A DNA stretch of 34,676 nt, taken from positions 1 through 34,676 of the forward strand of contig NZ_NXIB02000019.1 in NCBI RefSeq assembly GCF_002412335.2, read 5' to 3'. Each line of letters starts with the position of its first letter. Within the stretch, counting starts at the first letter, position 1. The notes under the pieces were generated by a model. The model was not told the DNA's origin, ran no database searches, and saw nothing but the letters and a program-made list of their open reading frames with translations. This DNA comes from Tychonema bourrellyi FEM_GT703. GTDB taxonomy: Bacteria; Cyanobacteriota; Cyanobacteriia; Cyanobacteriales; Microcoleaceae. Of this stretch, positions 1 to 7,768 are shown piece by piece. A program made the translations under genes and the position numbers.

Positions 1-134
1 CTCTCCCCATCCCCCATCATTTGAGTTTTTTGGTGAGAATGAAACAGCCCTGGGGGGAGAGGGAGAGGGGGAATCCGAGGGATGACTGAAGAGCTTCGGA
101 AATTCATCGTTCTGGGGGTTCCCGCGCCCCCATT

Positions 135-323
135 GGTGTCAACTTAAGCCTGAAACCCTTGGTATCTCTTGCTTTTACCTAAGTCTAGATCCCCCTAAAT
201 CCCCCTTAAGAAGGGGGACTTTGAGAAGACTCCTGTCCCCCCCTTCTTAAGGGGGGCTAGGGGGGATCTGGGCCTAATCGTCAAACAACAGTCTCTGACA
301 GGGTTTGACCTTAAGTTGACACC
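135..323. repeat. MITE-like element with 14-bp perfect terminal inverted repeats
   Basis: GGTGTCAACTTAAG at 135-148 is exactly repeated in inverted form at 310-323. Just inside, AAACCCT and AGGGTTT continue the symmetry imperfectly. The interior holds a second palindromic element (187-269). There is no coding capacity, so if mobile it would be non-autonomous. I could not identify a convincing target-site duplication. Confidence 0.55.
187..269. repeat. Inverted repeat of the GATCCCCCT / CCTTAAGAAGG family
   Basis: The arms begin AGATCCCCCTAAATCCCCC and end with the matching complement GGGGGGATCT. Each arm contains its own small palindrome, CCCTTAAGAAGGG. A second full copy lies at 25611-25693, and related G/C-run sequence occurs inside the gene at 27806-28822. 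It is a dispersed non-coding repeat family able to fold as a long hairpin. Confidence 0.75.
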
Positions 324-453
324 TATGCCGCGCCCCATCTCCCCATTTTCCCATTTCCCCATCTCCCCATCGCCCTATCACCCCATCTCCCCTCTCCCCG
401 ACTTCTTTAAGAAATCGGGGTTCTGGGTATTGAGTTGTTTTGAGCTTGGCTAA

Positions 454-693
454 CTAACGGAATATTCCCTTAAAAAACCAGCCCACAAATAGCCCTATAC
501 CAAAAGCTGCTATTTGACCACTAGAGACAAAATGGTTCCAAGCTTTCTGAAAATTAGTAAAAATCTCATAGCTTTGACCCAAAATCGGTGTCATACCTAA
601 ATGAGACTTCAAAACTAACAAATGAACAGCATCATTTAAATTAAATGAGCTAATCAATCCAACCGTTGTTTCAATTATCAAATTAACTATCAT
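454..693 (-). CDS. Small hypothetical protein with a C-terminal membrane segment
   Basis: This 79-residue protein matches no family I recognise. I start it at the ATG at 693, preceded by AGAAGAAA as a possible ribosome-binding site, rather than at an in-frame codon at 714. The start overlaps the last 11 bases of the upstream phosphatase gene, so the two are probably translationally coupled. The only clear feature is a hydrophobic, glycine-containing C-terminal stretch (IAAFGIGLFVGWFFKG) with basic residues at the end, consistent with one membrane helix. A role linked to the phosphatase is inferred only from the overlap. Confidence 0.5.
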   Translation of the reverse strand: MIVNLIIETTVGLISSFNLNDAVHLLVLKSHLGMTPILGQSYEIFTNFQKAWNHFVSSGQIAAFGIGLFVGWFFKGIFR

Positions 694-2170
694 GGTGATT
701 TTCTTCTGTAGCACGTGTTACTCTCAACACAACCAGTGTCATGTCATCTCCATTCTGGTTGCCGAAGCCGATAAACTGGTGAACTCGATCGAACAAATAG
801 TTCAAAATTTCTTCAGAATTCTGATAATTATGACAAGCCCACTGAAAAGCCTCAGTCAAACTGTCCTCATCAAAACGATCGCCTACTTGATTTGCAGCAT
901 CAGTAAAACCATCGGTGTAGTAGATAATAGTATCTCCCGGCTGCAATTGCACTTGTGCCTCTTGGTAACGCGAATCAGCATCCAAGCCAATTAACATCCC
1001 TTCGAGAGTATCCAACCGCTCAATAGAATTAGTTGCCGCTTGCCAAAGCAAAGGCGGGTGGTGAGCAGCATTACTGTAAGAAAGAATACGTGTTTTCGGG
1101 TCATACTCCGAATAAAACAGAGTCACAAAACGGTGGGAATTTTCTAAATCCGCGTGCATTACCCGGTTTAAATGTTGCAAAATCCTTGCAGGCGAATGAC
1201 GGTTCAAAACCTCTGCCCGCAGCATACCCCGTGTCATCGTCATCAACAGACCTGCCGGCACACCTTTGCCCATCACATCGCCGATCACAATGCTCCAGCG
1301 ACCCTTGTCAATTCTTGACTTGAGATTTTTGATCAGGGATGGGGGGTATTCCCCTTCATCTTCCTTACCTATAGGGTCATAGTCGGCGGGAATAAAATCA
1401 TAATAATCTCCACCAACTCTGCTAGCTGGTTGACAGCGGGCTACCACATCCACACCTGGAATTTTCGGGCAACTACGGGGCAGCAGTCGCAGTTGAATTT
1501 CTGCACCAATTTCTAACTCTCTGTCTAAGCGCTCTTTTTCTGCTAATTTAGCATTGAGTTCATCTTTGGCGATCGCAACTGCGGTTTGATCAGCCACCAA
1601 TCGGACTAATTTCTGTCTCCCAGGCGTGAACAAATATTGCGGATCACTGCTAAAAACATAAAGCCGTCCCCGTTCCAAATTATTCAGTAAAATTGGCGCA
1701 CCAAACAAGTGAACATCCGGGCCCAAAAAGCGACTAACTTGAATATCAAGATTAGAAGTTTGCCCAGAGGTTCCCGACATAAAATCTGCCCCCGTTCCCA
1801 CACCTGTTGTCACTTGCTTCGTAGCAATTTCCAGTGCTTTTCGCATATCTTGACACTGCCGTCCTGCTTGACAATGCAACTGCTGAAATCTGACTTGACC
1901 ATTGGGCTTGAACAGCACCAAAGCTCCCCCCTCAGCGTCGGTAATCCGAGTGGCGACTAAAGGAACCAACTCCAAAAATTGATTGAGATTATTGAAAGTC
2001 CGCAGGGCAAATCCCAGGGAACTCAACATATCTTGAACATTGTGCTGGTATCGGTGCAAACGCGCCACCAGTTCTTTGAGCGCGAAGACTGGCGTCACGT
2101 CGATGGAATTCCGACCAGAAGGGCGGTCAGCAGTTTGAGGTGAGGGGCGAGGCAAAGGCACAGCAGTCAT
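683..2170 (-). CDS. GAF domain-containing PP2C (SpoIIE/RsbU-type) protein phosphatase
   Basis: A 495-residue predicted cytoplasmic serine/threonine phosphatase of the SpoIIE/RsbU class, which typically dephosphorylates anti-anti-sigma (STAS) partners. Residues about 50-205 look like a GAF sensor domain. A short charged helical linker (205-225) follows, then the PP2C catalytic domain. The metal-binding motifs are present: GGDYYDF (253-259), GDVMGKG (297-303), YTDGFTDA (418-425) and GDDMT (474-478), so the enzyme should be active. It lies downstream of ftsY on the same strand, 206 bp away, and overlaps the small membrane-protein gene at 454-693. No Shine-Dalgarno is visible before the ATG; the upstream DNA is a GGATTTT-type repeat. 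The signal sensed and the substrate are unknown. Confidence 0.9.
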   Translation of the reverse strand: MTAVPLPRPSPQTADRPSGRNSIDVTPVFALKELVARLHRYQHNVQDMLSSLGFALRTFNNLNQFLELVPLVATRITDAEGGALVLFKPNGQVRFQQLHCQAGRQCQDMRKALEIATKQVTTGVGTGADFMSGTSGQTSNLDIQVSRFLGPDVHLFGAPILLNNLERGRLYVFSSDPQYLFTPGRQKLVRLVADQTAVAIAKDELNAKLAEKERLDRELEIGAEIQLRLLPRSCPKIPGVDVVARCQPASRVGGDYYDFIPADYDPIGKEDEGEYPPSLIKNLKSRIDKGRWSIVIGDVMGKGVPAGLLMTMTRGMLRAEVLNRHSPARILQHLNRVMHADLENSHRFVTLFYSEYDPKTRILSYSNAAHHPPLLWQAATNSIERLDTLEGMLIGLDADSRYQEAQVQLQPGDTIIYYTDGFTDAANQVGDRFDEDSLTEAFQWACHNYQNSEEILNYLFDRVHQFIGFGNQNGDDMTLVVLRVTRATEENHHDS

Positions 2171-2395
2171 TGAATTTTGGATTTTGGATTTTGATTTTGG
2201 ATTTTAGATTGTTCCCACGGATGAATCCAAGGGCTGGTAAATTTGGGATTTTAGATTTTGGATGAGATTTTAGATTCAAGGATTTTAATTAATCTTAGTC
2301 CTGAGATTGCGATCGCGTGTCTCCCACCCAAAACTTGGGACAGCTAAAGATAGCTCTCAATCAAAAAATCAAAAATCTAGAATCTAAAATCGAGC
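2171..2395. repeat. GGATTTT / GATTTTAGATT short tandem repeats
   Basis: The spacer between the phosphatase gene and ftsY carries many copies of ATTTTGGATTTT and ATTTTAGATT, in one orientation at 2171-2290 and in the complementary orientation at 2360-2395. The right-hand tract runs into the last codons and stop codon of ftsY. This is the short tandemly repeated repetitive sequence typical of filamentous cyanobacteria. It also contains one HIP1 site, GCGATCGC, at about 2310. Confidence 0.75.
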
Positions 2396-4086
2396 AAGGC
2401 TTCAACAAATTCGTAGCTAGAAAACGGGCGTAGGTCTTCGATGCTTTCACCGACTCCGATAAAGCGGATCGGTAGCCCTAATTGCTGTACCACTGCTAGA
2501 GCAACACCACCTTTAGCAGATCCGTCGAGTTTTGTCAATACTACTCCACTTAATTTTGCAGCCTCTGCGAAAACTTCGGCCTGTCGCAAACCATTTTGAC
2601 CCAGTGTTGCATCCAAAACCAGTAGAGATTCTACGGTAGCACCAGGGGCTTTTTTGTCTATAATGCGCCGGATTTTGCTGAGTTCGTCCATCAGGTTTTT
2701 TTTGTTTTGCAGGCGGCCGGCGGTGTCTACGATCAGGAGTTCTGTACCTCTGGCTTGGGCTGCGGCGATCGCATCAAACACCACAGCAGCCGGATCGGTA
2801 TTTTTCCCTGGATTGGCAATAATTTCGACACCACTGCGTGCACCCCAAACTTTAACTTGTTCGACGGCGGCGGCCCGGAAAGTATCGGCGGCACCAATTA
2901 GAGTTTTGTAGCCTGATTTTTGGGCTATGTGGGCAAGTTTGCCGATCGTCGTTGTTTTTCCTGCGCCATTAACTCCTACAATCAACCAGATATTAAAGGT
3001 GTCTTTTTCTGGGGCAAAAGTCAGACTATAAGCGGGATTGCCGATCGCACTTTCGGAACAAGGTGCATCAAGGATATCGCGCAAAATGGTTTTGAGGTAG
3101 GCTAAGGCCTCTTCTGGCGGTAGCACTTCTTCTCTGAGTCTGGCTTGGAGACGACTAATAATGATGTCGGTGGCTGCGACTCCCACATCGGCTTGTAGCA
3201 GTAAAGTCTCAATTTCCGCTACGGCGTCTTGATTGAGCGGGCCTTGACCCACGATCGCCTTAAGTCGATTAATTAAGCTACGACGGGTTCTTTCTAAACC
3301 TTTTCGCAGCTTTTGCAACCAGGTGATTTCTTCGACTGATACTTGATCCGGGCGGCGGCCTTGACTGGCGAGGATTTCTGATGACCACAGGAAGCCTTCG
3401 TCAAAGGCAAAACCGGGAATTTCTTCGATAATTGCGGCTCTAGCGGCTGCTGCTGCGATGACCTCTGGTTCTTCGATCGCGGTTTCTTTGAGGCGTTCGA
3501 TGCGTTCTAGGCGATCGGCCTGAGCTCTGGCCCAAAACGGTAGCGATTCTGTTGGTTCGGCTTCTACCTCTGTCGTAGCAGTCTCTCCGTCTGATTCCAT
3601 CGATGCGGAATCGGCAACTGAGATTGCAGGTTCGGCAATTTCTCTAGTTTCTGTTGAAACTTCTAATTGTTGAGTTATCGGTTCAACAATGGCGATCGAT
3701 TCTGCGTCGGTTGTTTCCACAATTACTGGTTCAGAAATTTCTGATATTTCTGTAACAACTTGTGCTAAGGGTTCAGGAATTGCGATCGCATCAGGTACTT
3801 CAACAGCATCTGATTCCGCAACATCTGTTTCGGCTGCTGGAACCTCAGTTGCTGGTGTCTCGGTAATTTCTGTTTCAGGTTTTTGCTGTTTTTGAATATT
3901 TTTGTAAGCAGCTTTCGCCCAATTCAAATAATCCTCTGCTATGGCGGGGGAACTTGGATCTGCTGCATCTGTTTGAGCCTCAACCGGTGCGGATTCTGTT
4001 GGTAAATCTTCTTGGGGCTGTTCTGGAGTTTCTTGTTCAGAAGAGCCACTTTCACTGTACTGACGACGAAACCAATTAAAAACCAT
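2377..4086 (-). CDS. ftsY: Signal recognition particle receptor FtsY
   Basis: A 569-residue SRP receptor GTPase that delivers ribosome-nascent chain complexes to the membrane. Residues about 15-200 form a long acidic, Glu/Ala/Val/Thr-rich A domain of low complexity, unusually long. The N domain follows (about 270-360), then the G domain with G1 GVNGAGKTTT (371-380), ADTFRAAA (400-407), DTAGR (454-458) and TKLDGSAKGG (518-527). All GTPase motifs are intact. The last residues, DFRF, are encoded by the GATTTTAGATT repeat that fills the downstream spacer, suggesting the original C-terminus was overwritten. nusB lies upstream on the same strand across a 261-bp heptamer-repeat spacer. Confidence 0.97.
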   Translation of the reverse strand: MVFNWFRRQYSESGSSEQETPEQPQEDLPTESAPVEAQTDAADPSSPAIAEDYLNWAKAAYKNIQKQQKPETEITETPATEVPAAETDVAESDAVEVPDAIAIPEPLAQVVTEISEISEPVIVETTDAESIAIVEPITQQLEVSTETREIAEPAISVADSASMESDGETATTEVEAEPTESLPFWARAQADRLERIERLKETAIEEPEVIAAAAARAAIIEEIPGFAFDEGFLWSSEILASQGRRPDQVSVEEITWLQKLRKGLERTRRSLINRLKAIVGQGPLNQDAVAEIETLLLQADVGVAATDIIISRLQARLREEVLPPEEALAYLKTILRDILDAPCSESAIGNPAYSLTFAPEKDTFNIWLIVGVNGAGKTTTIGKLAHIAQKSGYKTLIGAADTFRAAAVEQVKVWGARSGVEIIANPGKNTDPAAVVFDAIAAAQARGTELLIVDTAGRLQNKKNLMDELSKIRRIIDKKAPGATVESLLVLDATLGQNGLRQAEVFAEAAKLSGVVLTKLDGSAKGGVALAVVQQLGLPIRFIGVGESIEDLRPFSSYEFVEALLDFRF

Positions 4087-4110
4087 AAATTTAAAATGGG
4101 GAATATTGTT

Positions 4111-4345
4111 AGTTGACTGTTGACTGTTGACTGTTGACTGTTAACTGTTAACTGTTGTTATTTGTTATTTGTTATTTGATAGTTGATAGTTGATAGTTGT
4201 TGTTTGTTATTTGTCAGTGGTTATTTGTTGTTTGTTATTTTGCTAACAACTAACAACAAATATCAACAGTCAACGGTCAACGGTCAACAGTCAACGGTCA
4301 ACGGTCAACAGTCAACAGTCAACAGTCAACAGTCAACAGTTAACT
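4111..4345. repeat. Heptamer tandem repeats in opposing orientations
   Basis: The left part (4111-4156) is built of TTGACTG/TTAACTG heptamers. The middle has TTATTTG and TAGTTGA heptamers. The right part (4264-4345) is AGTCAAC/GGTCAAC heptamers, the reverse complement of the left. The tract can therefore fold into a long imperfect hairpin between nusB and ftsY. Its right edge runs to the nusB stop codon. Confidence 0.85.
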
Positions 4346-4347
4346 AA

Positions 4348-4980
4348 CTAATGACTAACTGCTTGTGCATTAATGCGATCGACAACTCGGCGTAAAACTC
4401 CGTTGATGAACCGATATCCTTCGTCGCCGCTATAACGTTTTGCCAGTTGGACAGCTTCGTTGACAGCGACTTGTTCGGCTAAACCGAGAAATAGAATTTC
4501 GGCGATCGCAATTCTCATAATATCTCGATCGATCCTAGGCAAACGTTCTATTTGCCAATCCACGAGAGCTTCTTTCAGCAATTCATCAATTTCAGGGCGG
4601 TTAGCGCTGACTTTTGCCAGAATTTGCAAAGCATAGGTGCGGACATCTTGCTGGTTAGCTAGCTGGATGATTTCTGGAAACTCCATAGCTGAACCCAGAC
4701 GGTTAATCGCCGTTTGGGTAAGTTCCACAGCTTCGCGCACCATCGCCCTAGCGCTTTCGATATCTGGGGCGCGGATTTCGCTGGAGAGAAGCTTGTCGCT
4801 ACCACGCTGGACTTCCGAGGCTGCGGTTTCTAGGGATTCTTGAACTTCTGTTGTCAGAGTGCGGATGGCGGCGAGGACGACATCTTGCAGTTTCTTGGCT
4901 TCTAGGAGTTCTGGATTAGATGGGAGTTGGCTGATGCCGAGGAGTGCGAGTTCGCGTGCGGTTTCGCGGGCTTTTTTCAT
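4348..4980 (-). CDS. nusB: Transcription antitermination factor NusB
   Basis: A 210-residue all-helical RNA-binding protein that works with NusE/S10 at boxA sequences in rRNA antitermination. The start MKKARETARELALLGI is the usual cyanobacterial form of the RNA-binding N-terminus. The C-terminal half has the family hallmarks IDRDIMRIAIAEIL, VAVNEAVQLAKRYS and FINGVLRRV. The protein is longer than E. coli NusB (139 residues) because of a central helical insertion (about 55-120), normal for cyanobacteria. The final residues AVSH and the stop fall where the heptamer repeat tract begins. A hairpin terminator separates it from the DUF502 gene upstream, so it probably has its own promoter. Confidence 0.95.
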   Translation of the reverse strand: MKKARETARELALLGISQLPSNPELLEAKKLQDVVLAAIRTLTTEVQESLETAASEVQRGSDKLLSSEIRAPDIESARAMVREAVELTQTAINRLGSAMEFPEIIQLANQQDVRTYALQILAKVSANRPEIDELLKEALVDWQIERLPRIDRDIMRIAIAEILFLGLAEQVAVNEAVQLAKRYSGDEGYRFINGVLRRVVDRINAQAVSH

Positions 4981-5084
4981 ATTTTTTAAATAGGAATTGG
5001 GAGTTTAGGAATTTAGGAATTCTTGAGATTGCTAGAGGTTAGTTCACAGTACAGACTTGGACTTTAGCAGAAAAACTTGTAAAA

Positions 5085-5124
5085 AAAACCGCCCTCAGTC
5101 ACGATTTCCGTCTGGGCCGGTTTT
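5085..5124 (-). terminator. Rho-independent terminator after the DUF502 gene
   Basis: Read on the minus strand, AAAACCGGCCC pairs imperfectly with GGGCGGTTTT across a loop of about 18 bases, followed by an uninterrupted T tract. It sits 25 bp past the DUF502 stop codon and before nusB, so it should end the DUF502 transcript. Confidence 0.7.
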
Positions 5125-5148
5125 ATGCAAGATTATTGATGTGTTGAT

Positions 5149-5874
5149 TCACTCTTCTTCCACTGGAACAGGATGATATCTCGCATCGGGCATCAAGGGC
5201 TCAAATTTTGTCCCATTGGTGTTTTGGGCCGTTACTATAGCTGAGTTGCTGGGGTTGACGATGCCGCCGGAGATGATGACTTTAAACGCATCTTCGATCG
5301 ACATTGAAAGATTAACCAAATCTGCTTCCGGGACAATAGCGTACCATCCGGTGGTGGGATTGGGAGTCGTGGGGATGAAAATGCCGATCGGACTTTCGCC
5401 GGAAAGATGAGGTGGAATATCATTACTCTCGATCGTACCAGTCACAAAAGCCAAAGTCCAGATTCCGCGCCGGGGATACTCTACCAAAACCACACGGCGA
5501 AATTTGTCATCCGACTTGAGGATAGTTCCTAGTAATTGTTTCAGGGTTTTGTAAACAGAGCCCGCTAGGGGAATTGCCTGTAATAGACGTTCACCCAAGT
5601 CCAACAACCACTTCCCGAAGATATTGCGGGCCATCAGACCAATAATCGTAATGCTCAGCAGGGGTACAGCCAACCCTACCAAGAGATTCAGCAAATTCAC
5701 CAAAATCGGGTTTAGTCCGTCAAAAGGGTTAATTTGCTTGGGAATTTTGGTGAGAAAATTAATCACCCAACTGGCGACAGTGATTGTCAGCCAGATGGTT
5801 GTAGCCAAGGGTATCACTACCAAAAGACCTGCGATCAGGTCGTTTTTTAAGTCTTGTTTGATGCGTTGAAGCAC
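5149..5874 (-). CDS. DUF502 family membrane protein
   Basis: A 241-residue protein of the DUF502 family, conserved in cyanobacteria and plant chloroplasts; biochemical role unknown to me. The N-terminus has a basic stretch and a first membrane helix (about 13-38) in the typical context LIAGLLVVIPLATTIWL. A second helix (about 58-82) follows, then the family motifs IPLAGSVYKTLKQL and VEYPRRGIWTLAFVTG, and a soluble C-terminal domain with FIPTTPNPTTGW. It lies on the same strand as nusB and ftsY, but a terminator separates it from nusB. Confidence 0.9.
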   Translation of the reverse strand: MLQRIKQDLKNDLIAGLLVVIPLATTIWLTITVASWVINFLTKIPKQINPFDGLNPILVNLLNLLVGLAVPLLSITIIGLMARNIFGKWLLDLGERLLQAIPLAGSVYKTLKQLLGTILKSDDKFRRVVLVEYPRRGIWTLAFVTGTIESNDIPPHLSGESPIGIFIPTTPNPTTGWYAIVPEADLVNLSMSIEDAFKVIISGGIVNPSNSAIVTAQNTNGTKFEPLMPDARYHPVPVEEE

Positions 5875-6099
5875 GGGTGGTCAACTCTCCTCGTAACTGG
5901 CTGCAAATAGCGTGAACAAACCTGAGACTAGAGAAACTGCACGAACTTTCATGGAAGTCGCCATGTCTATTGTCTTCGATCCGACTAGACTGCGCTCTCT
6001 CCTGTCAGGAAGAGTTAGGAGTCGGTGTGCTGTACTGATACTGTAAAAAATGATTGCAAATGGGCGATCGTCTGTAATATACGTCACCTATTGTATATT
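5875..6099. other. Spacer without recognisable gene
   Basis: I find no supported gene or strong regulatory signal. Reading frames that cross this stretch have no ribosome-binding site and a Ser/Pro/Arg-rich composition typical of non-coding frames. Confidence 0.5.
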
Positions 6100-6207
6100 T
6101 TAAGACTTTTTGGCTCGGACTTGACAAAGAAGCCGATCGGCTTGAAGGTGTGCGGCTAAGGGGGCTTCTTGACGGTAAACTAAAATCAGGAGTTGTTGAG
6201 TTTGCAT
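6100..6207 (-). CDS. Possible 35-residue protein or gene fragment downstream of DUF4058
   Basis: A short frame starting MQTQQLLILVYRQE begins 17 bp after the DUF4058 stop codon. Its composition (Gln/Leu/Ala, helical) is protein-like, but there is no clear ribosome-binding site. The first ~33 bases are clearly related to DNA at about 8125-8157 (minus), where the equivalent frame reads QTEQLLTLVY but lacks a start codon. It may be a real small protein or the head of a decayed gene. I do not recognise the family. Confidence 0.3.
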   Translation of the reverse strand: MQTQQLLILVYRQEAPLAAHLQADRLLCQVRAKKS

Positions 6208-6224
6208 TTTGCTGGTAATTTGAA

Positions 6225-7013
6225 TTATTCGCGCAATCCCCGATCGCGCAACCAAGCATCCGCCCAAATTGTATCTGCTTCTGACAGCGCTGGTATGACT
6301 TCCCAGTTGCGATAATCTATCTTGAGATCGTAACTTGCGATGTCGTAAATTTGAGTGAATAATTCCTGCAAATCGATTATAGGTTCGGTATCGCCCGATC
6401 GCAATGGCAAAGGAAAAGCTGGCATCGGGTTCTGCACATTAAAAGCGTACAAATCAGCTTTGGGACGGCGATTTCCCCGACACACCAAAACGCGATAGTG
6501 GCTGTCAATCTCATTGCCAATAACTGGCATTTTTTGACCGCGCCGCAATAAATCTATTTCAATTAAATGAGTGCGACTAGATAAGATTTCTTCTCGCTTT
6601 TCCTCATACATTTGTCGTCCTTTACCTGTGCGCTTGTTGCTAGGCGAGAGGATTTCAATAAGGGTGATTAATTCTTGGCTTCCCCTTTCTCTAATTTCTA
6701 AATAGCCTTCCCGAACCTGGTAGAGCATGGGAATATTTACTGTCAATGGTTGTGTCGGTCGTGCTGCAACGGCTACGTTTGATGTTATTAATTCAGTTGT
6801 AGTTTTTGGCTGAATTACGTTTATATCAGGAATGCCAATTGATAAATTGTCGTCAGCCGTTTCATAGATTCTCACTTCTACAGACACTAAATACTTAGGA
6901 CGTAGTTGCGGAGATAACAATCTGGCAATTTCAATAATTAGCCAGTGGTGTAGGCCAGGCCAGAGTTCTGGATGTTCTAAATACGGGTCCATACCGGGAA
7001 AGGGAGATGGCAT
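6225..7013 (-). CDS. DUF4058 family protein
   Basis: A 262-residue soluble protein of the DUF4058 family, common and multicopy in cyanobacteria; function not established. The start MPSPFPGMDPYLE is the family signature. The ATG at 7013 is chosen over one 21 bases upstream because AAGGAG sits 8 bases before it. Other recognisable stretches are WPGLHHWLI, the ELI-to-IEILSPSNK region in the middle (superficially like a nuclease-fold core) and IDYRNWEVIPAL near the end. It stands alone apart from the small frame directly downstream. Confidence 0.88.
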   Translation of the reverse strand: MPSPFPGMDPYLEHPELWPGLHHWLIIEIARLLSPQLRPKYLVSVEVRIYETADDNLSIGIPDINVIQPKTTTELITSNVAVAARPTQPLTVNIPMLYQVREGYLEIRERGSQELITLIEILSPSNKRTGKGRQMYEEKREEILSSRTHLIEIDLLRRGQKMPVIGNEIDSHYRVLVCRGNRRPKADLYAFNVQNPMPAFPLPLRSGDTEPIIDLQELFTQIYDIASYDLKIDYRNWEVIPALSEADTIWADAWLRDRGLRE

Positions 7014-7065
7014 TGATGTGACTCCTTGACTCAAGTCTATTTATAAGTTTAGCAAGATTTCAATA

Positions 7066-7164
7066 TTTGTGGAACAGGCATCTTGCCTGTTTTTGGGCGG
7101 GCTCTCCGGCCCACCCCACAAGATATTTTAATGTTTGTGGAACAGGCATCTTGCCTGTTTTTGG
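7066..7164. repeat. Two direct copies of the GTGGAACAGGCATCTTGCC palindromic repeat
   Basis: The core AACAGGCATCTTGCCTGTT, a near-perfect palindrome preceded by TTTGTGG, occurs twice with a 68-bp period. The same family makes the tandem array at 22534-22770 and a single copy at about 25514-25540. It is non-coding and able to form hairpins. Confidence 0.8.
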
Positions 7165-7165
7165 C

Positions 7166-7409
7166 TTAAACTTCGATCGCCAATTGCATCGGAATTGGCA
7201 CAGTGTTTTCATCCAACACAGACACCGCATTCACGAACACAATTGTATGCGGGACTGCGGGCATTAAGCGGCGCAGTGCGTTTAGGTAAGATTCGGCATC
7301 GCGGCGGCGGGCTCTCGCGGGCGACTGTTAACCGCTGACAGTTAGGGAGGTGGCGAATGAGATGCCAAGGTTGAAGTCGATCGCGATAAGTCGATTGTTT
7401 TGGTATCAT
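7166..7409 (-). pseudogene. Small conserved cyanobacterial protein gene broken by a 1-base frameshift
   Basis: The frame opens at ATG 7409 with AAGGA 8 bases upstream and reads MIPKQSTYRDRLQPWHLIRH, continuing through LPNCQRLTVAR. This resembles a small family of ~75-residue cyanobacterial proteins of unknown function, usually with ...DRLQPW..IR.LPN.QR..V.RF. The continuation RRRDAESYLNALRRLMP and TIVFVNAVSVLDEN lies in another frame, ending at 7166. The span is 244 bases, one more than a multiple of three, and the shift maps to the GCGGCGGCGGGC run near 7309-7312. This is either a true pseudogene or a sequencing slip in that run. Confidence 0.6.
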
Positions 7410-7497
7410 AGGAAAATCCTTCCCACTTTTGTGGGTGGTGAATGAAAGGCGATCGCTCTTGATTTATCAGGTCGGAGGGCGATCGCTTGTTTATAGT

Positions 7498-7521
7498 TAT
7501 ATTCAACACGAATACTCGTGT
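7498..7521 (+). promoter_or_regulatory. Possible promoter and operator for the tandem HTH genes
   Basis: A -10-like TATATT (7498-7503) is followed immediately by an inverted repeat, ACACGA-ATAC-TCGTGT (7506-7521), ending 14 bases before the ATG of the first HTH gene. The position suits an autoregulatory operator. No clear -35 is visible; this is inference. Confidence 0.4.
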
Positions 7522-7535
7522 GTTGTCAAGAGGGA

Positions 7536-7748
7536 ATGGGACGAATTAGGCTGCGAGTTCGAGAATTTGCTCAAGAAAAGGGTTGGAATCTGACAGAAGT
7601 CTCCAAAAGAACAGGCATTCCATATACCACGATCATTACCTATGCTAATTCTCCAGGTATGGCTACTGTAGATTACACGGCTTTGGATAAGATGGCGCGT
7701 GCGTTCGATATTGCGATCGAAGATTTAGTTGAGATATTGGAACAGTAA
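7536..7748 (+). CDS. XRE-family HTH protein, copy 1
   Basis: A 70-residue single-domain helix-turn-helix protein of the XRE/Cro class, predicted to bind DNA. The HTH runs from about residue 5 to 62, with LTEVSKRTGIPYTTIITYA as the helix-turn-helix core and VDYTALDKMARAFDIAIEDLVEIL as the last helices. I start it at ATG 7536 because that aligns exactly with the start of the paralogue at 7769; a GTG 18 bases upstream is less likely. The next gene is a tandem paralogue 20 bp away. No toxin gene is adjacent, so it is more likely an orphan regulator than part of a toxin-antitoxin pair. Confidence 0.85.
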   Translation: MGRIRLRVREFAQEKGWNLTEVSKRTGIPYTTIITYANSPGMATVDYTALDKMARAFDIAIEDLVEILEQ

Positions 7749-7768
7749 ATTGATTTGTCAGCGGGAAA

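Larger units (their letters stand above)
1..453. other. Gene-free, repeat-rich spacer
   Basis: I see no coding region here. The stretch holds CT/GGGGA-rich low-complexity sequence (1-80), a MITE-like inverted repeat (135-323) with another inverted repeat nested inside it, a run of CCCCATC-type heptamers (about 333-395), and a short palindromic element at 396-420 whose arms are CCCCGA and TCGGGG around TTCTTTAAGAA. Such elements are dispersed in filamentous cyanobacterial genomes. Confidence 0.7.

Noticed and set aside
6005-6259. 84-residue minus-strand open frame
   Set aside because: Overlaps the end of the DUF4058 gene in another frame, is Ser/Pro-rich and lacks a ribosome-binding site.
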